From positions 372,001 through 436,000 of the forward strand of contig CBDCOW010000001.1 in the NCBI GenBank assembly GCA_965219875.1: DNA of 64,000 nucleotides, in the 5' to 3' direction. The notes beneath the pieces are model-generated. The model made no database searches and was not told where the DNA came from. It was given only the letters and a program-made list of their open reading frames with translations. Positions 42,301 through 50,766 of this stretch are shown in pieces. Within the stretch, counting starts at the first letter, position 1; every line of letters starts with the position of its first letter. This DNA comes from DAOUKH01 sp965219875 (GTDB lineage: Bacteria > Chloroflexota > Dehalococcoidia > SHYB01). Position numbers and translations under genes: made by a program.

Positions 42301-43745
42301 CCATCGAGGCCCCGGAGCGCGAGCGCGCCCGCACCTGGGAGCGCGGTGAGGCCCTGACTGAGTTGGCCCGCGGCCGTATGGAGAGCCTGGGACCGGTAAC
42401 GGCCCGCGAGTTGGCCGAGTCGATCGGCCTCGACACCGGCGAGATCGACGCCGCGCTGGCCGCGCTCGAAACCGAGGGAGCCGTGCTCCGCGGCTCCTTC
42501 ACCCCACGCCCCGCCAACGGTACGGCCGCCCACGGTGAGGAGGAATGGTGCGACCGGCGCCTCCTCGCGCGCATCCACCGCTACACGCTGGACCGTTTGC
42601 GCAAGGAGATCGAGCCGGTCTCGCCGCAGCAGTACATGCGCTTCCTCTTCGCCTGGCAGCACGCGGCGCCCGAGACCCGGCTCCAGGGAGCGTCGGGGCT
42701 GGCCAAGGTTCTCGACACGTTGCAGGGCTATCAGGCCCCCGCGGGCGCGTGGGAGAGCCAGGTGTTGAGCGCCCGCATGGACCGCTACGCACCGTCGTGG
42801 CTCGACGAGCTGAGCCTGACGGGGCAGGTCGTCTGGGGACGGCTCTTTCCGCCGGCGGGCGGCGACCGCCGCGCCGCGGGGCCCACGCGCTCCTCGCCCG
42901 TCGCGCTGCTCTTCCGCGACCGCCTCGACGCGTGGATCGCCGCCGCGCCCCAGCCCAACGGCTCGGTCCAAATCGGCTCGCTGGCCCAGGAGATCTTGGA
43001 CTATCTGAAATGGCGCGGCCCCAGCTTCGCCCAAGACCTCGCCAAGGCGACCCACCGGCTCAACTCCGAGGTACGGACCGCGCTGGGACAGCTCGTCAAC
43101 GCCGGGCTGATCACCGGCGACGGCTTCGGCGGCCTTCGGGGCCTCATCTCGACGCGGGCCGGCTCGAATCGGCGGGCCCGCCGCACGCCATGGGCTGGGC
43201 CGGGCCGGCCCGTCGTCCCGCCCGACATGAGCGGGCGTTGGGCGCTCTTCCGCGACGAGCACGCCGCGCCGGATTCCGAGGACGCCCCCGGCGCGCTCGC
43301 CGTCGCCGAGCTCTGGGGCCGCCAGTTGCTTCAGCGCTACGGCGTCGTGTTTCACAAGGTCGCCCAGCGGGAGACGGGGCTGCCACCCTGGCGCGACCTC
43401 CTGCGGGTCTGGCGCAGGATGGAGGCCCGAGGCGAGATTCGCGGCGGGCGCTTCGTCTCCGAGTTCTCCGGCGAGCAGTACGCCCTGCCCCAAGCCGTCG
43501 ACGCGCTCCGCGCCGTCCGCCGCAAAGACGGCGACGGCGCCCTCATCGCCCTCTCCGGCGCCGACCCGTTGAACCTCACCGGCATCATCACGCCGGGTGA
43601 ACGCGTCCCCTCCGTCGCCGGCAACCGCGTCGTCTACCAGGACGGCCTGCCCGTCGCCACACGCGTCGCCGGCGCCGTAACCCACCTCTACCAGCCCACC
43701 GACCCCGCCGAGCGCGACGCCATCATCCGCGCCCTGCGCGGCTAG
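39339..43745 (+). CDS. lhr: Lhr-type superfamily 2 DNA helicase (long form)
   Basis: The 1468-residue protein has the Walker A APTGSGKT at 51-58, DEIH box in VIVDEIHAVARDRRG near 170, helicase motif VI QRVGRSGH, and the Lhr core and very long C-terminal domains (crosslink-repair-type Lhr). These proteins are 3-prime to 5-prime helicases; the C-terminal part binds DNA. ATG 39339 is the start; GTG 39336 adds one residue. Its 5-prime flank is the Fic palindrome array and its 3-prime flank begins the mobile-element zone. Confidence 0.95.
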   Translation: MARTRRNTSPALEAFHPAVKRWFGSRFETVTPPQAKGWPAIREGRDTLIAAPTGSGKTLSAFLNTIDALVRQGVDAPLPDQTQVLYVSPLKALSNDIRKNLSEPLAGIREALEAMGVEPPEIRVLVRTGDTKASERAAMVKRPPHILVTTPESLYILLTSAGGRKMLETVRTVIVDEIHAVARDRRGAHLALSLERLDALVTANAPSRPVRIGLSATQRPIEEMARFLIGAGHAKPDGAPDCTIVDEGHARALDLGLELPSEPMSAVMSNETWEEVYDRLAALVRENRTTLIFTNTRRLAERLSMHLTKRLGEGLVTSHHGSLSREQRLDAEERLKAGSLRALVATASLELGIDIGDIDLVCQIGSTRAIATLLQRVGRSGHTLGGTPKGRVFPITRDDLMECIALLLAARQGKLDRLTVPEKPLDVLAQQIVAAVALEEWDETDVFDLARRAYPYRGLTRDEFDDVVKMLAEGFSTRLGRGGGRIHYDGVNRRIRARKGSRLAAVTSGGAIPENADYSVLLQPQGVMVGTVNEDFAIESMPGDIFQLGISAWRILKVSQGKVLVEDAHGLPPTIPFWLGEAPARTAELSEEVSALRAEIDLRLGAQQPPDMEKVRDTAAWLAAEAGIEDSAAEQTVEYLAASKAALGVIPTQRSIVLERFFDESGGMQLVLHAPFGGRVNRAWGLALRKKFCRTFNQELQAAATEDNIVLSLGPQHSFPLNDVFHYLSSKSAREVLTQALLAAPMFEVRWRWNATRSLAVLRHERGKKVPPPIQRMRAGDLLAAVFPSQVACAENVAGDIEIPDHPLVRQTVDDCLHEAMDVDAFLDVLDRIENGELQPTAVDTVEPSPMAHEILSAKPYAFLDDAPLEERRAQAVMMRRTIDIESARDLGALDASAIALVREQAWPDPRDADELHDALALLGYATEAEAAPWAALLTDLTGERRAAKVTPADGTATPPLWITAERLPLFEAVFPSLAGDGGRVEPPIEAPERERARTWERGEALTELARGRMESLGPVTARELAESIGLDTGEIDAALAALETEGAVLRGSFTPRPANGTAAHGEEEWCDRRLLARIHRYTLDRLRKEIEPVSPQQYMRFLFAWQHAAPETRLQGASGLAKVLDTLQGYQAPAGAWESQVLSARMDRYAPSWLDELSLTGQVVWGRLFPPAGGDRRAAGPTRSSPVALLFRDRLDAWIAAAPQPNGSVQIGSLAQEILDYLKWRGPSFAQDLAKATHRLNSEVRTALGQLVNAGLITGDGFGGLRGLISTRAGSNRRARRTPWAGPGRPVVPPDMSGRWALFRDEHAAPDSEDAPGALAVAELWGRQLLQRYGVVFHKVAQRETGLPPWRDLLRVWRRMEARGEIRGGRFVSEFSGEQYALPQAVDALRAVRRKDGDGALIALSGADPLNLTGIITPGERVPSVAGNRVVYQDGLPVATRVAGAVTHLYQPTDPAERDAIIRALRG

Positions 43746-43961
43746 CGCCTCAATGTGGGGTGGGGTCTTGACCTCACTCTCCCCACGGAGACCTCTGCGA
43801 AAACCCGCCCGTATCCGTCATTCCCGCGAAAGTGGGGATCTATCCCTCCCGTAGGGGCGCCCCTTGTGGGCGCCCTCCGCTCTTACTTTGGAGACCTTCG
43901 CGCAACCCGCCCGCGAGCTCAAGCATGGGTGGGGCCGGGAGGTCTTGCCTCTTCTCCCGTT

Positions 43962-45168
43962 GGAGACCTTTGCAAAACTGGACGGGCGGGGCAGAGTAGA
44001 GGGCAGCGCTCGGATGGAGGGAAGCATGCACCAGCGGACCGGTCTGCCGACGTTCGTGGACGCCTTTGTGCCTGAGGGGTTGGGAGTAAACGAGACCCTG
44101 GAACGGATCGACGCGATGCTGGACTGGGAACGGATCGGGAAGGTGGTAGGAGAGGTGCACGCGGCACCGGAGGGCAGGCCGGGCTACCCCCCGCTGACGA
44201 TGGTGAAGATCGCGCTGCTGCAGCAGTGGTACACCGCGTCGGACCCGGCGATGGAGGAGGCGTTACGGGACCGGATCTCTTTCCGCCGATTCGTGAACCT
44301 GGGCTGGACGGACGGGACGCCGGACCACTCGACGATCAGTCGGTTCCGGAAGGCGTTGACCGAACGGGGGCTCACCGAGCGGCTGTTCACCGAAGTGAAC
44401 CGCCAGTTTGAGGAGCAGCGGCTGCTGGTGAAGAAGGGCACGCTCCTCGACGCGACGATCGTGAAGGCGCAGGCGCGGCGGCCGTCGGTGGAGGAAGGCC
44501 CTGGGGCGCGGAGCGCGACCGACCCCGACGCGGGATGGACGCGGAAAGGGGGCGCGGCCCACTTTGGCTACAAGGCGCACCTGGGAGTGGACGGGGAGTC
44601 GGGACTGATACGGAAGGCGGTGCTGACGAGCGCGAACGTGAACGATACCGAGGCGGCGGACGCCTTGGTGTCGGGAGACGAGGCGGCGGTCTACGCGGAC
44701 AAGGCCTACGAGTCGAAGGAACGGCGCGCCCGGCTGAAGTCGCGGGGGATCAAAGACCGGATCATGCATCGGTCGCACAAGCACCAGCGGGAGCTGCCGC
44801 ATTGGCAAACGCGGCGGAACGCGCTGATCTCCCGCGTGCGTGCGCCGGTCGAGAAGGTGTTTGGAACGCTGAAGCGCTGCTACGGGTATGGACCGGTGCG
44901 GTACATGGGACTGGAGCGGAACGCGACGGAGCTGTGGCTCAAGTGCATGGCCTACAACCTGCGTCGGGCGGCGCGCCTCCTGTTTGTCGACGCGCCCGTC
45001 CCAGGGCGGAGTGTGCCCTAGCGGCCTGGCGGGGCCAAATGGGGCCCTTGAAGGGGCTCGATCGGCTCTCGTAGGGGCTCCTCAAGCCGCTGAGTCCGCA
45101 AACAACACCACCCCCATGGCCTCGAACAGGCCCCCACACCACCCCGCCCCAGTTACGCAAAGGTCTCC
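43962..45168 (+). mobile_element. IS5-family insertion sequence, copy 1 (1207 bp)
   Basis: The ends are GGAGACCTTTGCAAAACTGG and CCAGTTACGCAAAGGTCTCC, a 20-bp inverted repeat with two mismatches. It contains one transposase gene. Length and encoded protein are the same as in copies 2 and 3. The flanks read CCCGTT on the left and AACGGG on the right, so there is no matching direct target repeat at this copy. Confidence 0.92.
44014..45021 (+). CDS. IS5-family transposase, copy 1
   Basis: The 335-residue protein begins MEGSMHQRTGLPTFVDAF, with an N-terminal DUF772-type region (PLTMVKIALLQQWYTASD). The DDE catalytic domain has TLLDATIVKA (first Asp), VYADKAYESKE (second Asp) and RAPVEKVFGTLKR (Glu). 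ATG 44014 is used here; ATG 44026, 4 nt after GGAGGG, is a good alternative. The frame is also open upstream into the IS flank, which is not part of the gene. Confidence 0.93.
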   Translation: MEGSMHQRTGLPTFVDAFVPEGLGVNETLERIDAMLDWERIGKVVGEVHAAPEGRPGYPPLTMVKIALLQQWYTASDPAMEEALRDRISFRRFVNLGWTDGTPDHSTISRFRKALTERGLTERLFTEVNRQFEEQRLLVKKGTLLDATIVKAQARRPSVEEGPGARSATDPDAGWTRKGGAAHFGYKAHLGVDGESGLIRKAVLTSANVNDTEAADALVSGDEAAVYADKAYESKERRARLKSRGIKDRIMHRSHKHQRELPHWQTRRNALISRVRAPVEKVFGTLKRCYGYGPVRYMGLERNATELWLKCMAYNLRRAARLLFVDAPVPGRSVP

Positions 45169-45540
45169 AACGGGAGAAGATTGAGATGAGGGGCCGCCTC
45201 GCAACCACCACGGGTTATCGAAGTCCGCCACCCTCGCGGTCAGTCACGCCAGTTACCCAAAGGTCTCCTCTGGGGGAGACTGAGAGAGGGCGCCCCTCTC
45301 CTCCCCCCCTTCTTACTCCCTCTCCCGCTGGGAGAGGGCTGGGGTGAGGGCGGGGGGAGGCGGGGGCCGCGTGACCTTGCTGAAGCCCGCCCGCCGAGTT
45401 ACGCAAAGGTCTCCCGCAGGGTGAGGGCGGGGCGCGGTGGGGCGACGAGCACGTCACGCGAAGGAAGTCGTCCCTAGAGGGCCGGCGCCCCTCCAGTAGA
45501 GGCTCGATCCGCCCTCCCCACGCCAGGGGCGCGCGGGCCG
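45169..45540. repeat. Repeat-only interval between IS copy 1 and the nuclease-like gene
   Basis: There is no gene here. The stretch holds the right-hand parts of the two outer elements, with ends at 45268 and 45414, the dispersed CTCTGGGGGAGACTGAGAG hairpin segment, and a C-rich/G-rich hairpin near 45320-45340 shared with copies A and B. Confidence 0.75.
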
Positions 45541-46518
45541 CTACGCCCTGGGTCGCACGTACACCCGCGCGGGATCCTGGCCAAACGCCTTGAGCAGCTT
45601 GTGTGCGCGATTGACTACCGCGTGGGCGGAGCCGTGAGTTTCCAGATAGGTCCCGGATTGGGGCAAGTGGACGGGAGATGCGAACTTATTCCCGGTAGGT
45701 TGAACCGGGCTTGGATGCAGCATGTAACCCTTACTGCTTGAAGGAATAGAAGAGCCCGGAGGTATCAGGCCCTTGCGATCCAGCCACATTCCAGTTTCCG
45801 CAAGCAGCGAACGCCACGACTTTGCTGTGGATGCTTCCTGCCCATCGGCGAATCGGATAGCCAACGGGGCCTGGGCGCCCGCCGGACTGTCGAACTCCGT
45901 GAGCGCGACCCAGCCCTCCGATGACGGCGGAGAGACAGGCTCCGACGGCGACGGTGCGGGTGGGGACGGCGGCGGCTGTAGCTCCACCGAATCAGCAAGA
46001 ACCGGCGCGGTCGGCTGAACAGGCTGGCCCGACGCCAGGTTCGGACGCCAGAGCAGCAGGAGCTTCAACGCAGACTCGTGGGTCGCGTCGTTCGCTATGG
46101 ACACTTGTAACAAGCGGCGTTCTTCAAGCGGCTTGGGGTCAAATACCGTGTAAATCTCCCAGTGATTGCCGTCAGTCACGCCCGCGTAGCGGATCCCCGA
46201 TCTATTGGCATAGTTGAGCATCTGGTCCAAGTAGTTCGCCAGCGGCGCCCCAAGCTTCTTGGCCTCGATGACTGCAGCCGGCTTGCTCTCGGCGCCCAGC
46301 AGCGCATAGTCGGCCCGCCGATTTGTATCTCTGCTTGTGTCGAGTTCGTACTCCGGCAGCACCAGCGCCGGGTCCTCTGTGTCCCAGCCTAGCGCTCGCA
46401 GCAGTGGATCAATCAGGGCCATCCGCGTGCGCGTTTCATTGGACTGCAAGCTCTGACGATGCGCTCCGATGCGCTCCTTCAGCGTTTCGATTACGTGTAC
46501 CAGATCGTCAAACGGCAT
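45541..46518 (-). CDS. Orphan HsdR_N-like nuclease-fold protein
   Basis: The 325-residue protein has an N-terminal PD-(D/E)XK-like domain: MALIDPLLRALGWDTEDP, RRADYALLG (Asp) and AAVIEAKKLG (ExK), then YANRSGIRYAGVTDGNHWEIY. This is the layout of the restriction HsdR N-terminal domain. A Pro/Ser-rich linker leads to a C-terminal segment around KSWRSLLAETGMWLDRKGLI that may be a RAMA-like domain (weak). No methylase or specificity gene is nearby. ATG 46518 is chosen by homology. It is divergent from the terminase-like gene. Confidence 0.7.
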   Translation of the reverse strand: MPFDDLVHVIETLKERIGAHRQSLQSNETRTRMALIDPLLRALGWDTEDPALVLPEYELDTSRDTNRRADYALLGAESKPAAVIEAKKLGAPLANYLDQMLNYANRSGIRYAGVTDGNHWEIYTVFDPKPLEERRLLQVSIANDATHESALKLLLLWRPNLASGQPVQPTAPVLADSVELQPPPSPPAPSPSEPVSPPSSEGWVALTEFDSPAGAQAPLAIRFADGQEASTAKSWRSLLAETGMWLDRKGLIPPGSSIPSSSKGYMLHPSPVQPTGNKFASPVHLPQSGTYLETHGSAHAVVNRAHKLLKAFGQDPARVYVRPRA

Positions 46519-46623
46519 GCCGCCCTCCGCGGGCAGTATACAGGGCCGCCACTCCTCCAGCCCCTCCCCCCCTGCGCCATCCGCCCATTGCCCATCCCCG
46601 CCCTCGCCCCCTACGATGTCTCC

Positions 46624-47070
46624 ATGCAATCACAGCCCATTGGTGCCGGCCAATCGCATACCTCCGCTGCCTCAGAGAGCGGTGAAACGGCCGCGGGCGC
46701 GCGCAAGAAACCACGAAACCTCTCGCCGAGTGGGCGGAAACACCGCTTCCTCCGGGAGTTCGAGCGCGTAGGCACACTGAGCGCTGGACGGCGGGCCGCC
46801 GGAGTCTCCTACCTCGACATACTCGAGTGGTTCGACGACGACATCTTCCGTCAGCGCTTCCGCGAGGCGAAGCTCGCTTTCGGCGACCGCCTCGAAGAGC
46901 TCCTCATGGAACGGATCCTGGAAAAGCAGGATGGCCCCACGTTGAGGCTCAAAGTCCGCGCGGAACTTGTTGGCAAGTACGGCCCGGGACTGGAGCCCGA
47001 CACCGACGAGGCTAGGTCGGCCATGAAGGAGCTGGAAAGAGGGATTTTCGGGGAAGACGAGTCGCTTTAG
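46624..47070 (+). CDS. Terminase-small-subunit-like HTH protein
   Basis: The 148-residue protein has a central helix-turn-helix pattern, FLREFERVGTLSAGRRAAGVSYLDILEWFDDD, followed by an acidic helix and LRLKVRAELVGKYGPGLE. This resembles phage terminase small subunits and related DNA-binding proteins that end in a KYG-type segment. No large terminase or phage gene adjoins it, so it could be a phage remnant or a co-opted DNA-binding protein paired with the divergent nuclease-like gene. Confidence 0.55.
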   Translation: MQSQPIGAGQSHTSAASESGETAAGARKKPRNLSPSGRKHRFLREFERVGTLSAGRRAAGVSYLDILEWFDDDIFRQRFREAKLAFGDRLEELLMERILEKQDGPTLRLKVRAELVGKYGPGLEPDTDEARSAMKELERGIFGEDESL

Positions 47071-47313
47071 CGACCCGCCGGGTCCGAACGGCCTGCCCTC
47101 CCCGGCGCGCCGTTCACGTTCCTAATCCCTCTTTTTTCGGGGAGACCCTTGGCGCTCCTGTGCCTCTCACAGGAGCGAAAGGCTCCCGAACACGAGGGTC
47201 TCAGTACCCTTTGCCCCCGCTCCTCACAAAATGGAGAGGTCTACCTAGGAGCCCCTGCGTGACCGGCGTAGCGCCGGTCGCGCAAGCTCCTTCCTCTCAG
47301 CTTCTCTCCCTCT

Positions 47314-47385
47314 GGAGACCTTTGCTCAACCCGTCCTCGGGCTCAAGCAGGGGCGGGGTCGGGAGGTCTTGCCTCTTCTCCCGGT
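47314..47385. mobile_element. Partial inverted-repeat element left of IS copy 2
   Basis: It begins GGAGACCTTTGCTCAACCC and runs into the core GGTCTTGCCTCTTCTCCC, interrupted by IS copy 2 at 47386. The opposite end of this element is not found on the other side of the IS. The rest of 47071-47313 holds no gene that I can support. Confidence 0.6.
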
Positions 47386-48592
47386 GGAGACCTTTGCAAA
47401 ACTGGACGGGCGGGGCAGAGTAGAGGGCAGCGCTCGGATGGAGGGAAGCATGCACCAGCGGACCGGTCTGCCGACGTTCGTGGACGCCTTTGTGCCTGAG
47501 GGGTTGGGAGTAAACGAGACCCTGGAACGGATCGACGCGATGCTGGACTGGGAACGGATCGGGAAGGTGGTAGGAGAGGTGCACGCGGCACCGGAGGGCA
47601 GGCCGGGCTACCCCCCGCTGACGATGGTGAAGATCGCGCTGCTGCAGCAGTGGTACACCGCGTCGGACCCGGCGATGGAGGAGGCGTTACGGGACCGGAT
47701 CTCTTTCCGCCGATTCGTGAACCTGGGCTGGACGGACGGGACGCCGGACCACTCGACGATCAGTCGGTTCCGGAAGGCGTTGACCGAACGGGGGCTCACC
47801 GAGCGGCTGTTCACCGAAGTGAACCGCCAGTTTGAGGAGCAGCGGCTGCTGGTGAAGAAGGGCACGCTCCTCGACGCGACGATCGTGAAGGCGCAGGCGC
47901 GGCGGCCGTCGGTGGAGGAAGGCCCTGGGGCGCGGAGCGCGACCGACCCCGACGCGGGATGGACGCGGAAAGGGGGCGCGGCCCACTTTGGCTACAAGGC
48001 GCACCTGGGAGTGGACGGGGAGTCGGGACTGATACGGAAGGCGGTGCTGACGAGCGCGAACGTGAACGATACCGAGGCGGCGGACGCCTTGGTGTCGGGA
48101 GACGAGGCGGCGGTCTACGCGGACAAGGCCTACGAGTCGAAGGAACGGCGCGCCCGGCTGAAGTCGCGGGGGATCAAAGACCGGATCATGCATCGGTCGC
48201 ACAAGCACCAGCGGGAGCTGCCGCATTGGCAAACGCGGCGGAACGCGCTGATCTCCCGCGTGCGTGCGCCGGTCGAGAAGGTGTTTGGAACGCTGAAGCG
48301 CTGCTACGGGTATGGACCGGTGCGGTACATGGGACTGGAGCGGAACGCGACGGAGCTGTGGCTCAAGTGCATGGCCTACAACCTGCGTCGGGCGGCGCGC
48401 CTCCTGTTTGTCGACGCGCCCGTCCCAGGGCGGAGTGTGCCCTAGCGGCCTGGCGGGGCCAAATGGGGCCCTTGAAGGGGCTCGATCGGCTCTCGTAGGG
48501 GCTCCTCAAGCCGCTGAGTCCGCAAACAACACCACCCCCATGGCCTCGAACAGGCCCCCACACCACCCCGCCCCAGTTACGCAAAGGTCTCC
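47386..48592 (+). mobile_element. IS5-family insertion sequence, copy 2 (1207 bp)
   Basis: Ends, length and interior correspond to copy 1. Both flanks are the GAGAAGAGGCAAGACC half of the repeat core, facing outward in opposite orientations, so this is not a simple insertion into one site. A rearrangement or inversion between IS copies is likely. Confidence 0.92.
47438..48445 (+). CDS. IS5-family transposase, copy 2
   Basis: The protein is identical to the copy 1 transposase over all 335 residues, with the same D, D, E residues. The three copies are probably the result of recent transposition or duplication. Confidence 0.92.
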   Translation: MEGSMHQRTGLPTFVDAFVPEGLGVNETLERIDAMLDWERIGKVVGEVHAAPEGRPGYPPLTMVKIALLQQWYTASDPAMEEALRDRISFRRFVNLGWTDGTPDHSTISRFRKALTERGLTERLFTEVNRQFEEQRLLVKKGTLLDATIVKAQARRPSVEEGPGARSATDPDAGWTRKGGAAHFGYKAHLGVDGESGLIRKAVLTSANVNDTEAADALVSGDEAAVYADKAYESKERRARLKSRGIKDRIMHRSHKHQRELPHWQTRRNALISRVRAPVEKVFGTLKRCYGYGPVRYMGLERNATELWLKCMAYNLRRAARLLFVDAPVPGRSVP

Positions 48593-49559
48593 GTTGGGAG
48601 AAGAGGCAAGACCTCCGCCTCGCACCTCCGACGCGCCTGACGGCGCGTGCCCTCTCTCAGTCTCCCCCAGAGGGGAGAGGCCGGAGGGAGGGATGGATTC
48701 CCGCTTGCGCGGGAATACGGGTGGCGGGGATTCTGGGTTTCGATAACCCGTGCCGGCTGCGAGGGGGCCCCTCATCTCAATCTTCTCCCGGGGGGAGAAG
48801 AGGCAAGACCTCCGCCTCGCACCTCCGACGCGCCTGGCGGCGCGGGCCCTCTCTCAGTCTCCCCCAAGGGGGAGAGGCCGGAGGGAGGGATGGATTCCCG
48901 CTTGTGCGGGAATACGGGTGGCGGGGATTCTGGGTTTCGATAACCCGTGCCGGCTGCGAGGCGGCCCCTCATCTCAGTCTTCTCCCGCTGGGAGAAGAGG
49001 CAAGACCTCCGCCTCGCACCTCCGACGCGCCTGGCGGCGCGGGCCCTCTCTCAGTCTCCCCCAAGGGGGAGAGGCCGGAGGGAGGGATGTATTCCCGCTT
49101 GCGCGGGAATACGGGTGGCGGGGATTCTGGGTTTCGATAACCCGTGCTGCCTGCGAGGGGGCCCCTCATCTCAATCTTCTCCCGTGGGGAGAAGAGGCAA
49201 GACCTCCCGGCCCCGCCCATGCTTGCCCGCGGTGACTGACCGCGAAGGTGGCGGGCTTCGATAATCCGTGGTGGTTGCGAGGGGGCCCCTCATCTCAATC
49301 TTCTCCCGTGGGGAGAAGAGGCAAGACCTCCCGGCCCCCACCCATGCTTGCCCGCGGTGACTGACCGCGAAGGTGGCGGGTTTCGATAACCCGTGCTGCC
49401 TGCGAGGGGGCCCCTCATCTCAATCTTCTCCCGTGGGGAGAAGAGGCAAGACCTCCCGGCCCCACCCATGCTTGCCCGCGGTGACTGACCGCGAAGGTGG
49501 CGGGCTTCGATAATCCGTGCTGCCTGCGAGGGGGCCCCTCATCTCAATCTTCTCCCGTT
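48593..49559. repeat. Tandem repeat array between IS copies 2 and 3
   Basis: TTCGATAA-type anchors fall at 48738, 48935 and 49132 (period 197 bp) and then 49256, 49381 and 49505 (period 124-125 bp). The long unit adds a block with ATTCCCGCTTGCGCGGGAAT and a CTCTCAGTCTCCCCC hairpin; the short unit instead has a CATGCTTGCCCGCGGTGACT block. Both share the CCCCTCATCTCAATCTTCTC/GAGAAGAGGCAAGACCTCC core. Small reading frames in the array are repeat translations, not genes. Confidence 0.85.
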
Positions 49560-50766
49560 GGAGACCTTTGCAAAACTGGACGGGCGGGGCAGAGTAGAGG
49601 GCAGCGCTCGGATGGAGGGAAGCATGCACCAGCGGACCGGTCTGCCGACGTTCGTGGACGCCTTTGTGCCTGAGGGGTTGGGAGTAAACGAGACCCTGGA
49701 ACGGATCGACGCGATGCTGGACTGGGAACGGATCGGGAAGGTGGTAGGAGAGGTGCACGCGGCACCGGAGGGCAGGCCGGGCTACCCCCCGCTGACGATG
49801 GTGAAGATCGCGCTGCTGCAGCAGTGGTACACCGCGTCGGACCCGGCGATGGAGGAGGCGTTACGGGACCGGATCTCTTTCCGCCGATTCGTGAACCTGG
49901 GCTGGACGGACGGGACGCCGGACCACTCGACGATCAGTCGGTTCCGGAAGGCGTTGACCGAACGGGGGCTCACCGAGCGGCTGTTCACCGAAGTGAACCG
50001 CCAGTTTGAGGAGCAGCGGCTGCTGGTGAAGAAGGGCACGCTCCTCGACGCGACGATCGTGAAGGCGCAGGCGCGGCGGCCGTCGGTGGAGGAAGGCCCT
50101 GGGGCGCGGAGCGCGACCGACCCCGACGCGGGATGGACGCGGAAAGGGGGCGCGGCCCACTTTGGCTACAAGGCGCACCTGGGAGTGGACGGGGAGTCGG
50201 GACTGATACGGAAGGCGGTGCTGACGAGCGCGAACGTGAACGATACCGAGGCGGCGGACGCCTTGGTGTCGGGAGACGAGGCGGCGGTCTACGCGGACAA
50301 GGCCTACGAGTCGAAGGAACGGCGCGCCCGGCTGAAGTCGCGGGGGATCAAAGACCGGATCATGCATCGGTCGCACAAGCACCAGCGGGAGCTGCCGCAT
50401 TGGCAAACGCGGCGGAACGCGCTGATCTCCCGCGTGCGTGCGCCGGTCGAGAAGGTGTTTGGAACGCTGAAGCGCTGCTACGGGTATGGACCGGTGCGGT
50501 ACATGGGACTGGAGCGGAACGCGACGGAGCTGTGGCTCAAGTGCATGGCCTACAACCTGCGTCGGGCGGCGCGCCTCCTGTTTGTCGACGCGCCCGTCCC
50601 AGGGCGGAGTGTGCCCTAGCGGCCTGGCGGGGCCAAATGGGGCCCTTGAAGGGGCTCGATCGGCTCTCGTAGGGGCTCCTCAAGCCGCTGAGTCCGCAAA
50701 CAACACCACCCCCATGGCCTCGAACAGGCCCCCACACCACCCCGCCCCAGTTACGCAAAGGTCTCC
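49560..50766 (+). mobile_element. IS5-family insertion sequence, copy 3 (1207 bp)
   Basis: The interior corresponds to copies 1 and 2. Its flanks fit a clean insertion into the repeat core: CTTCTCCCGTT on the left and GTTGGGAGAAG on the right, giving a 3-bp target duplication GTT. It lies 38 bp from the end of dnaJ, which is intact. Confidence 0.93.
49612..50619 (+). CDS. IS5-family transposase, copy 3
   Basis: The 335-residue product is identical to that of copies 1 and 2, with intact DDE residues, so the element should be able to move. Confidence 0.93.
   Translation: MEGSMHQRTGLPTFVDAFVPEGLGVNETLERIDAMLDWERIGKVVGEVHAAPEGRPGYPPLTMVKIALLQQWYTASDPAMEEALRDRISFRRFVNLGWTDGTPDHSTISRFRKALTERGLTERLFTEVNRQFEEQRLLVKKGTLLDATIVKAQARRPSVEEGPGARSATDPDAGWTRKGGAAHFGYKAHLGVDGESGLIRKAVLTSANVNDTEAADALVSGDEAAVYADKAYESKERRARLKSRGIKDRIMHRSHKHQRELPHWQTRRNALISRVRAPVEKVFGTLKRCYGYGPVRYMGLERNATELWLKCMAYNLRRAARLLFVDAPVPGRSVP

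Larger units (their letters stand above)
43890..45268. mobile_element. Short inverted-repeat element split by IS copy 1
   Basis: Without the IS this element would be about 170 bp. It starts GGAGACCTTCGCGCAACCC and ends GTTACCCAAAGGTCTCC. Its interior, read on the minus strand, contains the core that is tandemly repeated in the arrays at 48.6-49.6, 58.5-59.4 and 61.1-62.4 kb (CCCCTCATCTCAATCTTCTC, then GAGAAGAGGCAAGACCTCC). It therefore seems to be the parent unit of those arrays. Confidence 0.65.
43787..45414. mobile_element. Three concentric inverted-repeat elements (outermost boundaries)
   Basis: Left-end sequences of the GGAGACC type begin at 43787, 43890 and 43962, all in one orientation. 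Right-end GGTCTCC sequences finish at 45168, 45268 and 45414. Pairing them inside-out gives an IS (43962-45168) inside a short element (43890-45268) inside another (43787-45414). The right part of the outermost shares about 100 bp with the right half of copies A and B. The outermost left part includes a TCATTCCCGCGAAAG-type hairpin and a GGGCGCCC hairpin. Confidence 0.7.

Noticed and set aside
48647..49264. Several 80-160-codon frames with SLSLPQGGE-type repeats
   Set aside because: They are translations of the tandem array, repeat in all frames, and have no ribosome sites.
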